From Mucilaginibacter pankratovii (lineage in GTDB: Bacteria > Bacteroidota > Bacteroidia > Sphingobacteriales > Sphingobacteriaceae): a stretch of DNA of 64,000 nt. The stretch's first letter is position 1, and each line of letters opens with the position of its first letter. The stretch lies in contig NZ_JACWMY010000008.1 in the NCBI RefSeq assembly GCF_014773265.1, positions 1 through 64,000 on the forward strand, given 5' to 3'. Below the pieces are notes generated by a model. That model had not been told where the DNA came from, made no database searches, and saw only the letters and a program-made list of their open reading frames with translations. Below are positions 8,651 through 17,351 of this stretch, one piece after another. A program made the translations under genes and the position numbers.

Positions 8651-9391
8651 ATGATCCTTCGGGCAGAAAATTTAGTAAAAAAATATAAGCAACGCAGCGT
8701 TGTTAACGATGTTACGTTCAACGTGGCGCAGGGCGAAATTGTAGGTTTGCTTGGCCCGAATGGTGCCGGTAAAACCACCTCGTTTTACATGATAGTTGGG
8801 CTGATAAAACCCAACGAAGGCAAAATATTTTTGGACGATGAAGAAATAACCGGTGAGCCCATGTACCGCCGTGCCCAAAAAGGTATTGGCTACCTGGCGC
8901 AGGAGGCATCGGTTTTTCGTAAACTGTCGGTAGAAGATAACATTAAAGCGGTACTGGAAATGGGCAAAATGCCAAAAGATCAGCAGCGCGATAAACTGGA
9001 GGAACTGATAGATGAGTTTAGCCTGCATAAAGTACGCAGAAACCGCGGTGATCTGTTAAGCGGTGGTGAACGCCGCCGTACCGAAATTGCCCGGGCCCTG
9101 GCAGCCGAACCCAATTTTATTTTATTGGATGAACCCTTTGCCGGGGTTGACCCGATTGCTGTGGAAGAGATCCAGGCGATGGTTGCTAAACTGAAGCACC
9201 GCAACATAGGCATATTAATAACCGACCACAACGTACAGGAAACCCTTTCCATTACGGATAGAGCATACCTCCTTTTTGAAGGTAAGTTGTTAGAATCGGG
9301 CGTACCTGAGGTACTGGCTGCCAACGAGATGGTACGTAAAGTATATCTTGGCGCAAATTTTGTATTGAAAAGAAAAACCTTTGCTCAGTAA
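8651..9391 (+). CDS. lptB: LptB, ATPase of the LPS export ABC transporter
   Basis: 246 aa single ABC ATPase domain. Walker [10 protein letters not shown] (35-43), Q-loop around [17 protein letters not shown], signature [15 protein letters not shown], Walker [14 protein letters not shown], and the switch His in [10 protein letters not shown]. The [17 protein letters not shown] region and [12 protein letters not shown] are diagnostic of LptB, which powers LptFG to extract lipopolysaccharide from the inner membrane. Its transmembrane partners are not in this window. It stands alone, flanked by repeats. Confidence 0.93.
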   Translation: MILRAENLVKKYKQRSVVNDVTFNVAQGEIVGLLGPNGAGKTTSFYMIVGLIKPNEGKIFLDDEEITGEPMYRRAQKGIGYLAQEASVFRKLSVEDNIKAVLEMGKMPKDQQRDKLEELIDEFSLHKVRRNRGDLLSGGERRRTEIARALAAEPNFILLDEPFAGVDPIAVEEIQAMVAKLKHRNIGILITDHNVQETLSITDRAYLLFEGKLLESGVPEVLAANEMVRKVYLGANFVLKRKTFAQ

Positions 9392-9404
9392 ATTATATAT
9401 TTGA

Positions 9405-9496
9405 GTTGATGGTTGATGGTTCATAGTTCATGGAAGCTGCTTAAAGTAATTAGCCGTGAATTATTATCTATGAACCATGAACTATAAACCATCAAC
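9405..9496. repeat. inverted repeat of TTGATGGTTCATAG words
   Basis: GTTGATGGTTGATGGTTCAT followed by AGTTCATGG (from 9405) mirrors CTATGAACCATGAACTAT with AAACCATCAAC (to 9496). The arms end six bases before the next start codon, so the downstream gene's leader is formed by the repeat. Confidence 0.6.
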
Positions 9497-9501
9497 TCCC
9501 C

Positions 9502-11037
9502 ATGGCCATTATAAACTCTGTATTTACCTGGTTCATGAAAAAGCGTATCCACCAGATAGAGCTTTTTATGAAATACCCCAACGAAGTGCAGGAAGAATGG
9601 TTTGAGCAACTGATTACCGGTGCCGAAAATACCGAATGGGGCAAAATACACCATTACAAAAGCATTGAAAGCCTGGCCGATTTTAAGCGCCAGGTGCCCA
9701 TCCAAAACTACGATACCCTAAAGCCATACATCGAGCGGATGCTGAAGGGCGAGCAAAACGTACTTTGGCCGTCGGAGATCCGCTGGTTTGCCAAATCATC
9801 GGGCACCACCAGCGATCGCAGCAAGTTTATCCCCGTAAGCGAAGAGTCCTTAGAAGAATGCCATTTTAAGGGCGGTAAGGACATGCTTACCATATATTTT
9901 AATAACCGGCCCAACGCCCGCATTTTCACCGGCAAAAGTTTAACACTTGGTGGCAGTCATCAAATAGGTCAGCTTAATGCCGATACTTCCTTTGGCGACC
10001 TATCGGCGGTGATCATGAAAAACCTGCCGCTTTGGGCCGAATTTTACCGCACGCCACACCTGGACATCGCCCTGCTGGAAAACTTTGAGGAAAAAATAGA
10101 GAAAATGGCCTATGCCACCAAGGACGTAAACGTAACCAGCATCAGCGGCGTACCCACCTGGAACATCCTGCTGTTTAAGCGCATCCTCGAGATCACCGGC
10201 AAAAAAAACCTGCTGGAAGTTTGGCCTAATTTAGAACTGTACTTCCACGGTGCAGTAAACTTTACGCCTTACCGCGAGCAGTTTAAAAAACTGATTCCGA
10301 ACGGGGATATGTACTACCTCGAAACCTATAACGCATCCGAAGGCTTTTTTGGCATCCAGGATCTGGAGGAACCCGGCGATATGCTGCTGATGCTGGATTA
10401 TGGCATCTTCTACGAATTTCTGCCGTTAGAGCAATTACACGACGAAGACCCGCAAACCCTCACACTTGATGAGGTAGAACTGGATAAAAACTACGCGCTC
10501 ATCATTAGTACCAATGCCGGCCTTTGGCGGTATCTGATAGGCGACACCATTAAATTCACTTCGCTGGTGCCTTACCGTATCAGCATAACCGGCCGCACCA
10601 AACATTTTATCAACGCTTTTGGCGAAGAGATCATCATCGATAATGCCGAGCGCGCCCTGGCCGAAGCCTGCGCCCAAACCGGCGCCATCATCCGCGATTA
10701 TACCGCCGCACCCGTTTATTTCAACGGCGACCAATGCGGCGCACACGAGTGGCTGATAGAATTTGAAAAGAAGCCCGCCGAGTTTGAACGCTTTGTAGAT
10801 CTGCTTGATCTTACGCTGCGCCGCGTAAACTCCGATTACGATGCCAAGCGTTTTAAAGATATGGCTCTGCGCCGCCCCATTGTGCGCAAGGTAGCCGAGG
10901 GTACCTTCTTTAACTGGATGAAGCTAAAAGGTAAAATTGGCGGTCAGCACAAAGTTCCCCGCCTGGCCAACAACCGCGAGTATGTAGATTCTATCCTGAA
11001 AATGCTGGATGGGGTAGCCGCTCCCATAAAAAATTAA
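9502..11037 (+). CDS. GH3-family acyl-adenylate-forming protein
   Basis: 511 aa, the usual length for the bacterial GH3 family (named after plant GH3 acyl-acid-amido synthetases, in the ANL superfamily). Visible motifs: P-loop-like SSGTTSDRSKFIPVS (about 106-120), ISGVPTWNILL, YNASEGFFGIQD (about 275-286) and LWRYLIGDTIKF. The plant enzymes conjugate amino acids to acyl hormones; the substrate of the bacterial members is unknown. The start ATG lies directly after an inverted repeat. The C-terminal domain GKIGGQHKVPRL is typical. Confidence 0.85.
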   Translation: MAIINSVFTWFMKKRIHQIELFMKYPNEVQEEWFEQLITGAENTEWGKIHHYKSIESLADFKRQVPIQNYDTLKPYIERMLKGEQNVLWPSEIRWFAKSSGTTSDRSKFIPVSEESLEECHFKGGKDMLTIYFNNRPNARIFTGKSLTLGGSHQIGQLNADTSFGDLSAVIMKNLPLWAEFYRTPHLDIALLENFEEKIEKMAYATKDVNVTSISGVPTWNILLFKRILEITGKKNLLEVWPNLELYFHGAVNFTPYREQFKKLIPNGDMYYLETYNASEGFFGIQDLEEPGDMLLMLDYGIFYEFLPLEQLHDEDPQTLTLDEVELDKNYALIISTNAGLWRYLIGDTIKFTSLVPYRISITGRTKHFINAFGEEIIIDNAERALAEACAQTGAIIRDYTAAPVYFNGDQCGAHEWLIEFEKKPAEFERFVDLLDLTLRRVNSDYDAKRFKDMALRRPIVRKVAEGTFFNWMKLKGKIGGQHKVPRLANNREYVDSILKMLDGVAAPIKN

Positions 11038-11094
11038 ACCGTCCCTGTAGCGTTCCCGAATCCCTCGTCGTAATAGTAATAAAGCAACAAAATT

Positions 11095-11484
11095 ATGAAG
11101 AGGGCTTTATTAGTGTTGGCAGTTGTTTGTGTTTTTTCTGCCTGCACAAAAAATGGTGCGGGTAATGCCAGCATATTTGGCAGGTACGAATTACGGGCAA
11201 GCTACGGCGGCCTCTCTTATTTCCATCAAACTTTCCCGGCAGGTAACGGCAATATCTTTCAGTTTAAAAGCGACAGCACTTACGTTAGATACGCCAATGG
11301 CACCATAGCCGAAAGCGGTAACTACCATATCAAAATAACCGGTACCGATAATGGCGCCCGCTATGGCACCATCACTTTTAACGAGCCGGTTTACCTGGAT
11401 AATTTCCGGATAAAAGCCGACACCATAACCATTGGCACAACAGCCGCAGATGGCATTGCCTCTGATTACGCTAAACTGAAATAA
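11095..11484 (+). CDS. small lipoprotein, paralogue 1 of 3
   Basis: 129 aa. A signal peptide ends in the lipobox FSAC (Cys at about 17), so the protein is membrane-anchored. The mature part opens IFGRYELRASYGGLSY and holds QFKSDSTYVRYANG and ITIGTTAADGIASDYAKLK, shared with the next two genes. This suggests a small lipocalin-like beta-barrel, but no family is recognised with certainty. First gene of a three-gene tandem array on the plus strand. Confidence 0.75.
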   Translation: MKRALLVLAVVCVFSACTKNGAGNASIFGRYELRASYGGLSYFHQTFPAGNGNIFQFKSDSTYVRYANGTIAESGNYHIKITGTDNGARYGTITFNEPVYLDNFRIKADTITIGTTAADGIASDYAKLK

Positions 11485-11498
11485 CGATCTAAAAAAAC

Positions 11499-11888
11499 AT
11501 GAAAAAAGTTTTAATGATGATTGCCGTGGTTGCTTGTTTTGCGGCCTGCAAAAAAGACGAAAAATTGCAAGTTACGCCCGGCCTGTTTGGCAAATGGGAA
11601 CTGGCGTACAGGCATGGCGGGCTATCACCATCTGTAAAAGTAAACAACACCGGCGACATGTACCAGTTTAACAGCGATAGCAGTTATGTAAGGTATATTG
11701 ACAATAAAGCAACAGCAAGCGGGAAATTCAGCATTAACATCTACGAAACGCGCGACACGCTGAAATTCGGCATCATTAAATTCACCAATCCAACCAATAC
11801 CGAAGCCTGGACAGAAACACCGCATTCTATCACAATCGGTTCGTCTATTGCCGACGGGCCATCGTACGAATATGTTAAAGTGAAATAA
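11499..11888 (+). CDS. small lipoprotein, paralogue 2 of 3
   Basis: 129 aa with lipobox FAAC (Cys at about 17). Shared blocks: LFGKWELAYRHGGLSP, QFNSDSSYVRYIDN, SITIGSSIADGPSYEYVKVK. It starts 14 bp after the stop of paralogue 1. It differs in the middle segment, which has lost the Gly-rich strand of paralogue 1. Function unknown; the array most likely arose by tandem duplication. Confidence 0.75.
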   Translation: MKKVLMMIAVVACFAACKKDEKLQVTPGLFGKWELAYRHGGLSPSVKVNNTGDMYQFNSDSSYVRYIDNKATASGKFSINIYETRDTLKFGIIKFTNPTNTEAWTETPHSITIGSSIADGPSYEYVKVK

Positions 11889-11910
11889 CTGATCATAATC
11901 ATCTTTAAAA

Positions 11911-12312
11911 ATGAAAAATAGCTTATTTATCCTTTTAGCGATTGTCGCTTTTGCATCCTGCAAAAAAGCCGATCTGCCTGTTACCTCTACCGGTTACAAT
12001 GGTACATTTGAGTTGCGTGCGCGTTACGGAGGCATTGCGGGCATTAATGAGAAATACACAGCGGGTAACAAAAACATTTTTCAATTGGATGCAGACAGCA
12101 CCTATAAGATTTTTATTGATGGCGAACTGAACAGGCAAGGCACTTTCCGGATAAAGAAAAACGCCGATACGCTGTACAACGTTATTTACGACCGCATATA
12201 TTACGACACCGATACCACCTATGGCACCGAAATAAGGCTACACGGCGATACCCTGACCCTGGGTACCGATATTACCGATAACATTGCCGCAGATTATAAA
12301 CGGATAAAATAG
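11911..12312 (+). CDS. small lipoprotein, paralogue 3 of 3
   Basis: 133 aa with lipobox FASC (Cys at about 17). Shared blocks: YNGTFELRARYGGIAG, QLDADSTYKIFIDG, LTLGTDITDNIAADYKRIK. The central part, rich in Tyr and Asp, is the most divergent of the three. Its stop is two bases from the 3' end of the convergent folP, so folP and the array share a terminus. Confidence 0.75.
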   Translation: MKNSLFILLAIVAFASCKKADLPVTSTGYNGTFELRARYGGIAGINEKYTAGNKNIFQLDADSTYKIFIDGELNRQGTFRIKKNADTLYNVIYDRIYYDTDTTYGTEIRLHGDTLTLGTDITDNIAADYKRIK

Positions 12313-12314
12313 AC

Positions 12315-13175
12315 TTAGCCTACATTGCAGGCTTCCCATATCTTCACCGCCTCCACCGCTTCCTTCACATCGTGCACTCTTAAAATACCTGCTCCTTTGG
12401 TAAGTGCAATGGTGTTTAATGCGGTGGTGCCATTTAATGCTTCTTCGGCATTGCTGCCCAATAAACCGTAGATCATCCGCTTGCGCGAGACGCCCGCCAG
12501 TACCGGCAATTGCAATACATCAAATTCCTGCATGCGGCTCATCAATTGGTAACCCTGCTCTGCGGTTTTGGCAAAACCGAAACCGGGGTCGATGATGATA
12601 TCGTGTACACCCAATTGTTTTAGTTGATAGATCTTCGTCACAAAGTAATCGAATACCTCTGCAAAAACATCTTCGTATTGGGCCTGCTGCACCATATTTT
12701 GCGGCGTACCCTTCATATGCATTAAAATATAAGGCACCTGCAGGCGGGCAACGGTGGCAAACATTTCGGCATCCAGGCTGCCTCCGGATACATCGTTGAT
12801 GATATGCGCACCTGCTTTTACCGCTGCTTCGGCTACGCTTGCACGGAAGGTATCGACAGAGATAATAGCCTCCGGGAAGCTTTGTACAATGGCCTCCACA
12901 GCAGGTAACAACCTTTCGGTTTCCTCCTCAACAGAAATATCCACAGCGCCGGGGCGCGAAGAATAAGCGCCAACATCAAGAAAAGTAGCGCCATCGGTTA
13001 ACATTTTTTCCGCTTGGCTTATTACTGATGACTTGTCTGTTTTGCGGCTTGCGGCATAAAAGGAATCGGGCGTAATATTAATAATACCCATCACTTTCGG
13101 CGACGATAGGTCTATCAATTTGCCGCCGGCATTTAGGGTAACTTTTTTCTGAAAAAATGTATCTTTAGCCACCAT
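12315..13175 (-). CDS. folP: FolP, dihydropteroate synthase
   Basis: 286 aa from the ATG at 13175 (MVAKDTFFQKK), chosen because homologues begin there; a longer frame reaches 13220 but would start inside an A/T-rich GTTGTAAATGTT-type repeat. Motifs of the pterin-binding TIM barrel: GIINITPDSF, DVGAYSSRPGA (usual consensus DxGGxSTRPG, with small substitutions), NDVSGG, DPGFGFAKT and GVSRKR. It joins pterin pyrophosphate to p-aminobenzoate in folate synthesis and is the sulfonamide target. Convergent with the lipoprotein array and divergent from the DUF1599 gene. Confidence 0.92.
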   Translation of the reverse strand: MVAKDTFFQKKVTLNAGGKLIDLSSPKVMGIINITPDSFYAASRKTDKSSVISQAEKMLTDGATFLDVGAYSSRPGAVDISVEEETERLLPAVEAIVQSFPEAIISVDTFRASVAEAAVKAGAHIINDVSGGSLDAEMFATVARLQVPYILMHMKGTPQNMVQQAQYEDVFAEVFDYFVTKIYQLKQLGVHDIIIDPGFGFAKTAEQGYQLMSRMQEFDVLQLPVLAGVSRKRMIYGLLGSNAEEALNGTTALNTIALTKGAGILRVHDVKEAVEAVKIWEACNVG

Positions 13176-13270
13176 TTGGTTAAAAACGTTGTAAGTGTTA
13201 TAAAGGTTAAAATTCACCATCTTTTACAACATCTACAACCTTTACAACAACTATAACATTTACAACTACT

Positions 13271-13810
13271 TTGAGCAACACCGCAGCAGAATACGACGCC
13301 GTCATTAATAATTGCAAAGGCCTTTTCATGAAAAAGACCCGCGATTACGGTACCGCATGGCGCATCCTTCGCCCCTCCTCTATTACCGACCAGATCTTTA
13401 TCAAAGCGCAGCGCATCCGCACGCTCGAAGAAAAACAGGTATCTAAAGTAGGCGACGATATCACCGGCGAATATATCGGTATTGTAAATTATTGCGTTAT
13501 AGCCATGATGCAACTGGATAGCACTGATGAAACGTCCTACGAACTGAACCCGGAAACGGTGGAAACAATGTTCGACGGCAAGGTTACCGAAACCCGTGAC
13601 CTGATGTTTGCCAAAAACCATGATTACGGCGAGGCCTGGCGCGATATGCGCATCAGCAGCCTAACCGACCTTATACTGATGAAGATCCTTCGCGTAAAGC
13701 AAATTGAAGATAATGAAGGTAAAACCCTCGCATCCGAAGGCGTAAAAGCCAACTACCAGGATATGCTGAACTACGCTGTTTTTGCGCTGATAAAATTAGG
13801 AGTAGCATGA
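13271..13810 (+). CDS. DUF1599 domain protein
   Basis: 179 aa. Two similar halves, each with a K/N-xx-DYGxAWR motif (TRDYGTAWRILRPSSITDQI near 19-38 and NHDYGEAWRDMRISSLTDLI near 115-134), the DUF1599 tandem. The duplicated, all-helical fold suggests a nucleotide-pyrophosphatase-like (MazG-type) relative, but that is inference. A TTG start at 13271 is used because no ATG lies upstream of the conserved YDAVINNCKGLF block. It overlaps the next gene by 4 bp. Confidence 0.8.
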   Translation: MSNTAAEYDAVINNCKGLFMKKTRDYGTAWRILRPSSITDQIFIKAQRIRTLEEKQVSKVGDDITGEYIGIVNYCVIAMMQLDSTDETSYELNPETVETMFDGKVTETRDLMFAKNHDYGEAWRDMRISSLTDLILMKILRVKQIEDNEGKTLASEGVKANYQDMLNYAVFALIKLGVA

Positions 13811-14958
13811 AGAACAGCCTAATTTGGTTTTGCAGAATAGCCGTTGGGCTACTGTTCATCTTCTCGGGGCTGATCAAAGCCAACGACCCACTTGGTTTTT
13901 CTTATAAACTGGAAGAGTACTTCGAGGTTTTTCACCTCACTTTTTTAAATGGCTTTGCGCTAAGTGCTGCCATTATTCTTTGCGCGCTGGAAATGCTGCT
14001 GGGCTTTGCCCTGCTGGTAGGCACGCGCGCGGTAACCGTGATTTGGGGATTGCTCTTGCTTATCACCTTTTTCGGCTTCCTTACCTTTTACTCGGCCTAT
14101 TTTAAAGTGGTGCAAACCTGCGGTTGTTTTGGCGATGCCATTCCGCTTACGCCTTGGCAGTCGTTTAGTAAAGATATGGTGCTGCTGATTTTAGTGCTGG
14201 TGCTTTTTCTCAACCGCAAGGCCATCCAACCGCTGGTAAAACAAAAAACCGGGGACAAATTATTGATCGGTGCTACGGTATTATCGCTTGGCTTTGGCTT
14301 ATACACCTATAACTTTTCGCCAATAGTGGATTTCCTGCCTTATAAAATTGGTGCCAATATTTTAGAAGAGATGAAAACACCGCCGGGTGCGCCTGCCGAT
14401 GTTTACGAGATCACCTATCATCTTAAAAACAAAAAGACCGCCGAAACCAAAGTGATGACGGATAAGGAATACCTGAAAACCGCCATCTGGAAAGATACCA
14501 ACTGGGAAATTGTGGGCAACCCCGAAAGCGTTTTGCTTAAAAAAGGCTTCGAACCCAAAATACGCGATCTGAATATACAAGATGCCCAGGGCAATAACTA
14601 CAACCAGGAGTTATTATCAATTCCGTTTTATAGTTTGGTAATTGTGGCTTACAACCTCGAAGAAACAAATGTAGAAGCAATTGGGCGCATCAACGCCTTG
14701 GCGGCAAATCTTAAAGATAATTTTAATACCCGTGTAGTGTTGCTCACTTCAAATCCGCCGCAAAGTGCCGAGGCATTTGCAAAAAAGAACAACCTGGTAA
14801 GCGAATTATTTTACGCCGATGGCGTTCCGTTAAAAAGTATGGTACGCGCTAACCCCGGTGTTATATTAATGAAGAATGGCGTTGTTATTAATAAATGGCA
14901 TTACCATGGTTTGCCAAAGTACGAGGATTTAGTAAAGGAATATTTTAGCAAGCAATGA
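13807..14958 (+). CDS. BT_3928-type DoxX/MauE-like membrane protein with thioredoxin-like tail
   Basis: 383 aa. The N-terminal half has four hydrophobic segments (about 5-24, 45-68, 72-95, 118-137) of the DoxX/MauE type, with Cys-Gly-Cys in VQTCGCFGD, a motif of methylamine-utilisation MauE and BT_3928 proteins. The C-terminal part (about 240-383) resembles a thioredoxin fold without a CxxC. This suggests redox or quinone-linked membrane work, substrate unknown. Coupled to DUF1599 upstream (ATGA) and aroK downstream (4-bp overlap). Confidence 0.8.
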   Translation: MKNSLIWFCRIAVGLLFIFSGLIKANDPLGFSYKLEEYFEVFHLTFLNGFALSAAIILCALEMLLGFALLVGTRAVTVIWGLLLLITFFGFLTFYSAYFKVVQTCGCFGDAIPLTPWQSFSKDMVLLILVLVLFLNRKAIQPLVKQKTGDKLLIGATVLSLGFGLYTYNFSPIVDFLPYKIGANILEEMKTPPGAPADVYEITYHLKNKKTAETKVMTDKEYLKTAIWKDTNWEIVGNPESVLLKKGFEPKIRDLNIQDAQGNNYNQELLSIPFYSLVIVAYNLEETNVEAIGRINALAANLKDNFNTRVVLLTSNPPQSAEAFAKKNNLVSELFYADGVPLKSMVRANPGVILMKNGVVINKWHYHGLPKYEDLVKEYFSKQ

Positions 14959-15470
14959 GCCGGGTATATTTAATAGGATTTATGGGCTGCGGCAAAACCA
15001 GCTGGGGCAAAAAATTGGCCGCAGGTTTAGGCTATAATTTCATAGACCTGGACCATGTGCTGGAAGCACAGGTAGGTAGTACCATTGCCGAATATTTTGC
15101 CAGCCACGGCGAAGAGGCTTTCCGCAAGCTGGAATCGGAAGTGCTAAAACAAACCGAATACCCGGAGAACGTCATCGTATCTACCGGCGGCGGCCTGCCC
15201 TGCTTTTTTGATAATATGGACTGGATGAACAGCCATGGCCAAACCCTATATATCCAGCTATCTCCAAAGGGCCTTGCTTCCCGTTTAGAAAATGCCAAAA
15301 CACCACGCCCTGTGCTGCAAGGCAAAAAAGGCGACGAACTGGTGGCTTTTATAGAGCACAAATTAGCCGAACGCGAAGGCTTTTACCTGCAAGCCACACA
15401 TTATGTGGATGGGATTGATATGAGTGTGGAGAAGTTAGTGGAGATAGTGGGGTTGGAAAAGATAGCGTAA
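14955..15470 (+). CDS. aroK: Shikimate kinase
   Basis: 171 aa. P-loop GFMGCGKTSWGKKLA (about 8-22), the shikimate-binding DLDHVLE and FRKLESEVL, and VSTGGGLPC. It phosphorylates shikimate at the 3-hydroxyl in aromatic amino acid synthesis. Last gene of the DUF1599/DoxX-like/aroK run. The transcript would enter the palindromic element at 15487. Confidence 0.95.
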   Translation: MSRVYLIGFMGCGKTSWGKKLAAGLGYNFIDLDHVLEAQVGSTIAEYFASHGEEAFRKLESEVLKQTEYPENVIVSTGGGLPCFFDNMDWMNSHGQTLYIQLSPKGLASRLENAKTPRPVLQGKKGDELVAFIEHKLAEREGFYLQATHYVDGIDMSVEKLVEIVGLEKIA

Positions 15471-15486
15471 CACACATTTCCGCCCT

Positions 15487-15918
15487 GTCATTGGGAGCGA
15501 TAGCGTGGCAATCTCATAGGACATTCGGATTAGCAGGTGCTACATGCTTGCCACGAAGCTAATCTTACCACCCGGCGCTCAAATCTAACCATTCAGGGTT
15601 ATCGGCAACAATCAAGTCTATTTTCTTCTTCCTCGAACCTGCCTTAAGCTGCTTTTCCCGGGCAATTGCATCTTGTACCCATTGAAACTCCTCGTAATAA
15701 ACTAATTTACTGCATTGGTATTTCGCGGTAAAGCCTTGATTTATCTTTTCGCGATGTTGCAAAATTCTGCTCTCCAAATTATTGGTTACGCCAATATACA
15801 GAACATTATTAGAAGCGTTCGTTACAATGTAGACATAGTATTGGTGGACTTTCGTGATGGTTACTTAGCATAGGCGCTATTTGTCCTATAAGATTGCCGC
15901 GCTATCGCTCGCAATGAC
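15487..15918. mobile_element. GTCATTGCGAGG-family element with 37-bp terminal inverted repeats carrying a GIY-YIG frame
   Basis: The left end 15487-15523 starts GTCATTGGGAGCGATAGCG and ends CTCATAGGACA; the right end 15882-15918 is its inverted copy, matching at 34 of 37 positions. The same words form short non-coding palindromes elsewhere; the closest is 26174-26297, with CTCATAGGAC/GTCCTATGAG inside. Here about 360 bp with a nuclease-like frame separates the two arms. No direct target duplication is evident. Whether the element moves is unknown. Confidence 0.65.
15565..15858 (-). CDS. GIY-YIG nuclease-like frame without a standard start codon
   Basis: The frame is open from 15864 to the stop at 15565. 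It reads ITKVHQYYVYIVTN, then NNVLYIGVTNNLESRILQHR, then AIAREKQLK and ADNPEWLDL. This is a complete small GIY-YIG domain of the UvrC-N/Slx1-like type: YVYIV and YIG motif halves, catalytic Arg in LESRILQH, and the metal-binding Glu of REKQLK. The only ATG/GTG/TTG in frame is TTG at 15777, which would remove both motif halves. ATC at 15858 sits where homologues usually have ATG, so the gene may be a start-codon mutant or use a rare start. Confidence 0.65.
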   Translation of the reverse strand: MTKVHQYYVYIVTNASNNVLYIGVTNNLESRILQHREKINQGFTAKYQCSKLVYYEEFQWVQDAIAREKQLKAGSRKKKIDLIVADNPEWLDLSAGW

Positions 15919-15940
15919 ATGGAGGTGAGCTAATTCTCCT

Positions 15941-16450
15941 CTACACCAAATAAACCGCATCCTCCTCACCTTCTACATCTAAAACAACGCTTACGTGTTC
16001 TTTGATAACGGTAGAGAGGGCCATGCCGGCGTAATCAGTTGCAAGAGGGAAACTTTTGTGGTTACGGTCTACCAGGACAACGGTGCGGAGCTTTTTTAGG
16101 GGTACATCCAGAAAAACGCCGAAGCCATAGGCCAAGGTTTTACCACTGTTAAGCACATCATCAACCAGTACGATCACCTTATTGCTGCATTCTTCTATCT
16201 CGAAGTTGATATGGGCGCTGAGGCTGGTGCTATCCTTTTCTAATTCTATTGTAAGCAGGCGGCTGCTGAAGGGGGCAATTTTATCCAATACAGCCTTCAG
16301 TCTTTTGGCAACATGGTTACCACGCGGCAGGATGCCGGCGATAAGGATCTCCGTTTCGTCGAAATTATCTTCCAGTATCTGGTAAGCAATACGGTCTATC
16401 TTTTGCTGTATCTGCGTACTGTTTAATATCAGGAGTTTTTTATCGGGCAT
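15941..16450 (-). CDS. Phosphoribosyltransferase (PyrR/type I PRTase family)
   Basis: 169 aa type I PRTase fold. The PRPP-binding loop is VIVLVDDVLNSGKTL (about 91-105), preceded by a PxxG-type loop in AGILPRGNHVAKRL and followed by the hood strand VVLVDRNHKSFP. The length and loop resemble PyrR-like uracil phosphoribosyltransferases, but substrate specificity cannot be assigned. The neighbouring aroK is convergent across the GIY-YIG element. Last gene of the minus-strand run from 18305. Confidence 0.8.
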   Translation of the reverse strand: MPDKKLLILNSTQIQQKIDRIAYQILEDNFDETEILIAGILPRGNHVAKRLKAVLDKIAPFSSRLLTIELEKDSTSLSAHINFEIEECSNKVIVLVDDVLNSGKTLAYGFGVFLDVPLKKLRTVVLVDRNHKSFPLATDYAGMALSTVIKEHVSVVLDVEGEEDAVYLV

Positions 16451-16514
16451 GGCAGGTGAGTATTATCTTTCAAATATATCCTAAATTATTAAAATGAAAA
16501 CTTTCTGATGCAGG

Positions 16515-16856
16515 CTAATTAATAATAGCGGCAACAATGAAGAGGATAATAATTACTAATATAATGATGCAACTTCGTGAGCTTTCTTTGTCTTGCTTTT
16601 CGATATCGGCCTCAAACATTGCCGCCTTCTCCAACGGTAAGAAATATCCTCGCCAGGCATTTTCGGGAACAGATAAAACCCATTGTTCGTGGCAAATGCT
16701 ACATTTATAGGCTTCATGACTATGCCGAAGAGGCAGAATAGGAGAAGCTATAATGTGATTATGTGAAATTTTTGGATGAAGAAGATGCTCAAATTCTTCA
16801 AAATCTAAGTAAGTGTTAAATTGATATATTTCTGTTGTAAAGCAGTTGTCGCACAT
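16515..16856 (-). CDS. zinc-ribbon protein with C-terminal membrane anchor
   Basis: 113 aa from ATG 16856. The frame continues to a GTG at 16886, but that codon falls in a small palindrome (GTGCGAAAGCAC), so the ATG giving MCDNCFTTEIY is preferred. It has a CxxC at the start and a second CxxC (YKCSICHEQW), which together could form one zinc ribbon. The tail CIIILVIIILFIVAAIIN is a single membrane helix with two residues after it, a tail anchor. No family recognised. Confidence 0.65.
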   Translation of the reverse strand: MCDNCFTTEIYQFNTYLDFEEFEHLLHPKISHNHIIASPILPLRHSHEAYKCSICHEQWVLSVPENAWRGYFLPLEKAAMFEADIEKQDKESSRSCIIILVIIILFIVAAIIN

Positions 16857-16914
16857 GATAGTTTGCAAAACGGAGTGCTTTCGCACTCACAAGATAAAAC
16901 AACTTTACAACATT

Positions 16915-17316
16915 TCAACTTTTCACATACGGATAATACACAAAATTCGCCCCTTCCGGTACCACCACAAACAGGCACATAAAATCGTGCGGGTTTTTGT
17001 AGGTGCTGAGGAAGCGTTCTTTCAGTTCCGCTTTGATGATACCGCGCTCTGTAAATTCCTCGATAGTTGAGGCATGGATGCTCCACTCGGTATTGAGTTC
17101 GTTGCGGTCGAGGATTACCTCACCAAGTTTTAACTCGTGCTGGTGGGCGATAAATATGGGGTGCAGTGACAAGCCTTCGAGCATAATTTCAACGGCTACC
17201 TCGCGGATAGATTCGTTAAAAAGTTTCAGGTCGCGTTCCAGGCTTACCAGGGGGCTTTCCTTTTTGGCTTTATCTTGCTCTCCGCCGGGTTGGCTCAGCA
17301 GTTCTTCGGGATCCAT
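16915..17316 (-). CDS. conserved hypothetical protein
   Basis: 133 aa, no signal peptide or membrane segment. An acidic, polar N-terminus is followed by an alpha/beta pattern (SIREVAVEIMLEGLSLHPIFIAHQHELKLGEVILD) and a hydrophobic strand pair FMCLFVVVPEGANFVYYPY at the end. I do not recognise a family. It follows the FKPRF-repeat gene by 35 bp on the same strand and is probably cotranscribed with it. Confidence 0.6.
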   Translation of the reverse strand: MDPEELLSQPGGEQDKAKKESPLVSLERDLKLFNESIREVAVEIMLEGLSLHPIFIAHQHELKLGEVILDRNELNTEWSIHASTIEEFTERGIIKAELKERFLSTYKNPHDFMCLFVVVPEGANFVYYPYVKS

Positions 17317-17351
17317 ATATAATTGTTGCTATGGGTTCGTAAATGGGTTGA

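Noticed and set aside
15565-15777. TTG at 15777 as start of the GIY-YIG gene
   Set aside because: It would delete both halves of the GIY-YIG motif, leaving no catalytic domain.
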